Assembly (NCBI GenBank): GCA_947000775.1
Contig: CAMQGK010000637.1
Coordinates: forward strand, 24,110,001 to 24,174,000
Reading direction: 5' to 3'
From: Pterois miles
Lineage: Eukaryota > Chordata > Actinopteri > Perciformes > Scorpaenidae
DNA length: 64,000 bases
Shown here one piece after another: positions 59,581-64,000 of this stretch (positions are counted from its first letter, which is position 1; every line of letters starts with the position of its first letter). The notes beneath the pieces are model-generated. The model made no database searches and was not told the DNA's origin. It worked only from the letters and a program-made list of their open reading frames with translations. The position numbers and the translations under genes are program-made.

Positions 59581-59938
59581 GATACACTTACCCGCAAATG
59601 ATGGCTCTTGTGTTTGAAAACCCCCTTTGTCCACTTAATGTTTAGCTTTGGTAAATTGTAAGCTTGTTGGCTCCTATTGTTAGAGGAATCAAAATGTGAG
59701 ATCAAGCTATAATCTAAGTAATTGTGGCTTTTGACTAGTCTATTAATGGAATCAGTAGTTGTATTGTGCAGCTTCCAGCAACATTTTTATACTGTGATTA
59801 GAATAAAAACCAAACTCCTAAACCATTTTTTTGGAAAGAAATATGCTCTATTCTTGTTAAAGGAAAATTCTGTTTAGAGGTTGTGACCCTGTTGGTATAT
59901 TGGTAAGCAACTCAAAACTATAGGCTTCTATAGTAGGT

Positions 59939-60000
59939 TGCTGGGTCAGGACTTTGAACAATAGAGGGGCGCACAGTCTTTGTCTCTGGCCAGGTATAAA
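59939..60000 (+). promoter_or_regulatory. Promoter of crystallin G: Maf-like, Sox-type and TATA elements
   Basis: TGCTGGGTCAGG (59939-59950), AACAATAG (59957-59964) and TATAAA (59995-60000, followed by TGTAAC). Spacing is nearly as in gene F. Confidence 0.65.
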
Positions 60001-60076
60001 TGTAACTTGTTCAGACAGGCAGAGTATCAGTTCAAAAGCAGTTCTCTGAGAGATCTGGGAAACCACCACCATCAAC

Positions 60077-60806
60077 ATGGGCAAGGTAAGAAAAAAATAG
60101 TCCAAAATTTAATAAATATTTGCCTACAAATATGTAAGGGGATATATGTAATAATATGTATTTATGACTTTGGTCTTTAAAACCCTTTCATACTTTTTCA
60201 GATCATCTTCTACGAGGACAGGAACTTCCAGGGTCGTTCCTATGAGTGCATGAGCGATTGCGCTGACATGTCCTCCTACCTGAGCAGGTGTCACTCCTGC
60301 AGGGTGGAGAGCGGCTGCTTCATGGTCTACGACCGTCCCAACTACATGGGAAACCAGTACTTCATGAGGAGGGGCGAGTACGCCGACTACATGAGCATGA
60401 TGGGAATGAGCGGTGGCATCAGGTCTTGCCGTATGATCCCCATGGTAGGTATAAAACACACCTAAAAAAATGATACCTTTTTATATCTGAAAAAAACAAA
60501 CATTTTTTTCTGCCTCTTGCTTCAAAACAGCACAGAGGCCAGTTCAGGATGAGGATCTACGAGAGGGAGAACTTCGGCGGCATGATGAATGAGCTGATGG
60601 ACGACTGCGACAACATCATGGAGCGCTACCGCATGTCCGACTGCCAGTCCTGCAACGTGATGGACGGCCACTGGCTGATGTACGAGCAGCCCCACTACAG
60701 AGGCAGGATGATGTACATGAGGCCCGGAGAGTACAGGAGCTTCAGGGACATGGGATTCAGCGGCACAAGGTTCATGAGCATGAGGCGCATCATGGACATG
60801 TGCTAA
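60077..60806 (+). CDS. Gamma-crystallin G of cluster (gamma-M3-like)
   Basis: Exons: 60077-60085 (MGK|gtaaga), 60202-60444 (81 codons, cag|IIFYEDRNFQGRSYECMSDC...CRMIPM|gtaggt) and 60531-60806 (92 codons with stop, HRGQFRMRIYEREN...RRIMDMC). The total is 175 residues. It is the most Met-rich member (about 28 Met, 16 percent) with one Trp. The first half of exon 2 follows gene D (SYECMSDCADMSSYL); the second half follows gene F almost base for base, except that 'MSDC' is replaced by 'MSGG', removing an Asp and a Cys at a normally conserved turn. A TATA box is at 59995-60000 and AATAAA at 60824-60829. The frame is intact, so it is probably expressed in lens. Confidence 0.95.
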
Positions 60807-60829
60807 TTGTACATTTTGACTTCAATAAA

Positions 60830-63800
60830 TAATGTAACTTTCTAAAGTCTGATGTCATGGTATTTAACTTAATTAGTATAACTTTAATTAATAAAAGAAC
60901 TAATTTCAAAACTGCAAATATTTTCAAAATTAAGCTGAAAGATTATTGCACAGCAGTATCCACCAGTTAACATTTTTTACAATAAACCCTAAACTACTGT
61001 CACAAAGTAAAGCTTACCACCAAAGCAATTAGACATTATCGGCCAAATGTTACCTGTGTTCTCCTTTAACTAAGTAACTCGGTTATACTAGTGTGCGTCA
61101 GCTTAACCGTGTAACCAAGTTAGTTAATTAGTTCGTTAAAGGAAAATGTAGATAACACTAATCTGATAATGCCTCTAGTGTTTGCTCTGGTGATGAGTTT
61201 TACTTGTGACGGTAGTTTTTGGTATGCTAATGTTGAGTCAGTAGCAAGCTACCAGCAAGTTACATAAACAAACACTATAACATGGACTTCAGAATAAAGT
61301 AGTGCTTTTGGCTTTTATTTTCTTAGGGACCTTGTCTTTGAACAGTGTGAATGACAGCAGAGGAGGGAGAGGACGGCAGAGGAAGAGACAGCTTTAGTGT
61401 GTCGGAGAGATTTCTCTTCAGTGCCAGCAGTGCTGATCTCCATTTCAGCCTCAGTTTATGAAAGTTCCTGCTTGTAAAATTGTAAAAAATTATCTTTACA
61501 TCCAGGAACAATACAATAGTGCCCCCCCATTTTTTTTCCACTGTCCGGCGTCTCCTCACTGTCTCTTGTATCTGTGAAACTGCCGAGCCAACCAACCTGG
61601 TGATGTACTGCAACACGGCAGCGCTCTTGTTATGGCAGATAAAACAAAGTCGATTTTTTTTTCCTTTTTAATGCTTATATTTTTCATGTTTGATATACTG
61701 TATAATTGTTGATTAGAGCGGAAATACATTTAGTAAACCAGCATAACTTGGTTGACTGCTTCATTTCCACCGTAAATATTTACACTATGTGAGAAAATGT
61801 TTGGGAAACATTTGTAAAATATGCTTATAGTGTATATTTCCATACATCATGTGAACAAACTGTAATTAGCCCAAGATCTTTGACACTCTGATATTTTCAG
61901 CATAGTATTTATACAGTATATGGAGGTGGAAGAGAGTTGAATTGACAGGGGAAATGCGGTTAAATAAATTGTGTAAAAATAAGCCGCTGTAACCTTGGTA
62001 GCCATTTGGGTCTGATCCACAAATATCAGTGCAGCTGAGAAGACTTAACAACTTGTTTAACACAGCTAGTTGTTTCCCACAACCAACAAAAATGAAAGTT
62101 TAAATTGTAAAATGTCATCATTTCACTGAAACAGGTTATCAAGTATGCATTAAGCTTCAGTTTTGCAAGGACAGCCGCACAGACATCAGCTGAGCGTTTT
62201 AATCTTTAATACTACAGACATACTCTAAGCTCCTCAAAGTTCTCCATTTTCAGATGTGGCATGCATAAATCAAGCTTTTATACCTAAAGGTGGTATCTAA
62301 AGGTTTGTGTAAAAAATATATATTTTTTTTCAAAACCAAAATCAGGAGTGCAACAAATAAGTTACTCTGAGCTGCTAAATCTTGCCTGGCAAACTAGTGT
62401 ACAATCCAGCGTAATAACCAATTTACAAGAGCAAGGTAGGTGTAGCATAAAATTGACTATAGGTAGGTTTCAAAAGTCCTAATCGGGAACATCAATACAA
62501 CAAAAAGTTGCTGACAACAATATATTCCAAAGAACAAACAGTACACACATTTTTCCAAATATATAATCCAAGGACAATACCGCTCCTTCGTTTAGCAACG
62601 TTATTAATTATGAACTGTTGAGGGTAATGACTTTTTGCTTGCGTACTATAAGCTTTTTAGCGTTATACTGTGCAGCGTTGAGTTAGCTTGACATAATGTT
62701 TATGGCCTTGTCAAGTGTCAAAAGTTAATGTAAAACACTACATAGTGAATAAGATTGAAAAAGGGGATTGTACTCTATACAGCACAGTATACAGTCAGAC
62801 ACAAAGGTTGGCTAACGTTATGGGTTTCACTTTCCAAGATACTGGTAGGTTATATATGCAGAATTAGCCAGTGTTTTTTTAGTGTTCCCTTAGCATAACA
62901 TTAGTTATCTTATCGTTGTGTGGATGATTGTGTAGTTGGCTTGTATATCTTAATGTCATATACCTTCCCGCTGTAAATTGGACATCGGCCTCCAAAGATT
63001 TACATTTTCTGAACTACTGACAGGTGTTACTAACGGCAAAACACGTCAATGACCGTCATGGGTGACAAGCTGTCAAGGTCCTCCTAATTCATAAGGAATA
63101 TCATGAACTAACCTCAGTTTTGCAGTATAGTACTCTTTTGCCACCGTCACCTTCTCTTTAAATGGGTGTTTGTCTTTCACACATACTTTACTCATTTCTG
63201 ATGATGAACTATTGACAGATGAATAGACCGGTGCCAGATAATGACAGACTGTCGTAGCTCCATACGTTACCCTCAAAAAATGGTGGTGTGCTATAAAGTG
63301 ATTCCCATTCACTATAGACATTTTATGCTATTTTATTTTTGTCATTGGTCGTTTTTTTGTATAAAAATTTATGTAAAGACGTATTTTTCACACACTTGTG
63401 TACATAACACTCATGTCTATTCTATACCTTTATTTGTCTAGCTTTGTTGTCCTTGTTCCTAGCTAATAACTAATTTATTTGTACATTGACAACAATGTGA
63501 AGAAAAAAAAGTCACGTTCATTGTATGCTTTTACATACTTGGTCAATAAAGGTGATTCTGATTCCACATAACTAACTTTCTTCAGCATTTTTTATGCAAT
63601 ATGTTATAATAACAAGTAATAGATTATCAGCTTGTTCCAGCACATCACTGAGGCTATGTTATTTCATAATAAATTATTCAAACCGCTAAGTTAAATGTTT
63701 TTTTATGTCTTGTGTATCAGTTATATTCAGTTATATTCATGTATACACCTTCTTTCAAAATCCGGCCACATAAGTATGTTTGGAAATTTTGATATTGGCA

Positions 63801-64000
63801 TTAGAAATTAAAGTCCAGATCTACGTAACATCCATTTACATGTGATACTCTTTCAGACTGAGATTGTGCCACATTCCCAAAATATGTTTATCACTGGTTT
63901 TACATAATTAAATTATTAACATCTTATTATTAATGTCTTATTAATATGGCTCATAACTAACCTGCTTTTATACTTTTAACAATACCAATTTTAAGACATA
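60830..64000. other. Non-coding stretch to the window end
   Basis: No further crystallin exon is seen on either strand. A LINE-like 3' tail ('tacatacttggtcaataaag' then 'gtgattctgattcc') lies at 63534-63567. The minus frame at 63073-63321 (containing KEKVTVAKEYYTAKLR) is unrecognised and may be transposon debris. Confidence 0.45.

Noticed and set aside
63073..63321. 82-codon minus-strand frame containing KEKVTVAKEYYTAKLR
   Set aside because: It looks protein-like and has a possible donor, but I recognise no family and see no partner exon. It is probably transposon debris, so it is not annotated as a gene.
1..64000. CRISPR array, bacterial operons, insertion sequences, riboswitches
   Set aside because: No regularly spaced direct repeats and no prokaryotic gene organisation. 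Introns, TATA/AATAAA signals and crystallins show that the sequence is vertebrate.

Overview
Teleost (ray-finned fish) nuclear DNA, probably from a percomorph-type genome. This is judged from an AT-rich background, short introns with GT-AG borders, many fish-type dispersed repeats (tRNA-derived SINEs, MITEs, BEL/Pao, LINE and gag-like remnants) and, above all, a lens gamma-crystallin cluster that contains the methionine-rich gamma-M class, which is a hallmark of fish lenses. No database search was possible; family names come from motifs and remembered family features.

Layout. Positions 1-31,000 are gene-poor and repeat-rich. They hold three copies of one roughly 720-bp DNA-transposon-like repeat (1-535, 11029-11750, 28795-29518), a clean MITE (8788-9313), a 450-bp element with terminal inverted repeats and a small ORF (14268-14717), a decayed two-exon THAP gene (6602-7108), a frameshifted MADF-domain remnant (12777-12973) and two tRNA-derived SINEs (23141, 26052). 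At about 30,650-31,220 lies a CpG-rich promoter with CCAAT and GC boxes. A minus-strand gene of unknown identity may start there (first exon 31095-31106, candidate second exon 30253-30367).

Positions 36,600-60,830 are a seven-gene gamma-crystallin cluster. Three gamma-S-type genes lie on the minus strand (A 36633-38412, B 40696-41451, C 44840-46036) and four gamma-M-type genes on the plus strand (D 48102-48988, E 51650-52384, F 55386-56136, G 60077-60806). The two groups diverge from the C-D spacer. All seven share the classic gamma structure: a tiny first exon, then one two-Greek-key domain per exon, with phase-0 introns. All seven reading frames are intact, each has a TATA box at about 48-90 bp before the ATG, and six have an AATAAA I could place. 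The minus genes encode Trp-rich, Met-poor proteins (5-6 Trp). The plus genes encode Met-rich proteins (about 18-28 Met) with a single Trp.

The promoters appear to share an order of Maf half-site, then a Sox-type AACAAT site, then a TATA box, which matches known lens control of gamma-crystallins. Exon sequences of D, F and G are a patchwork of blocks that are identical between pairs while their introns differ, which suggests gene conversion. Positions 60,830-64,000 hold no gene that I can recognise.
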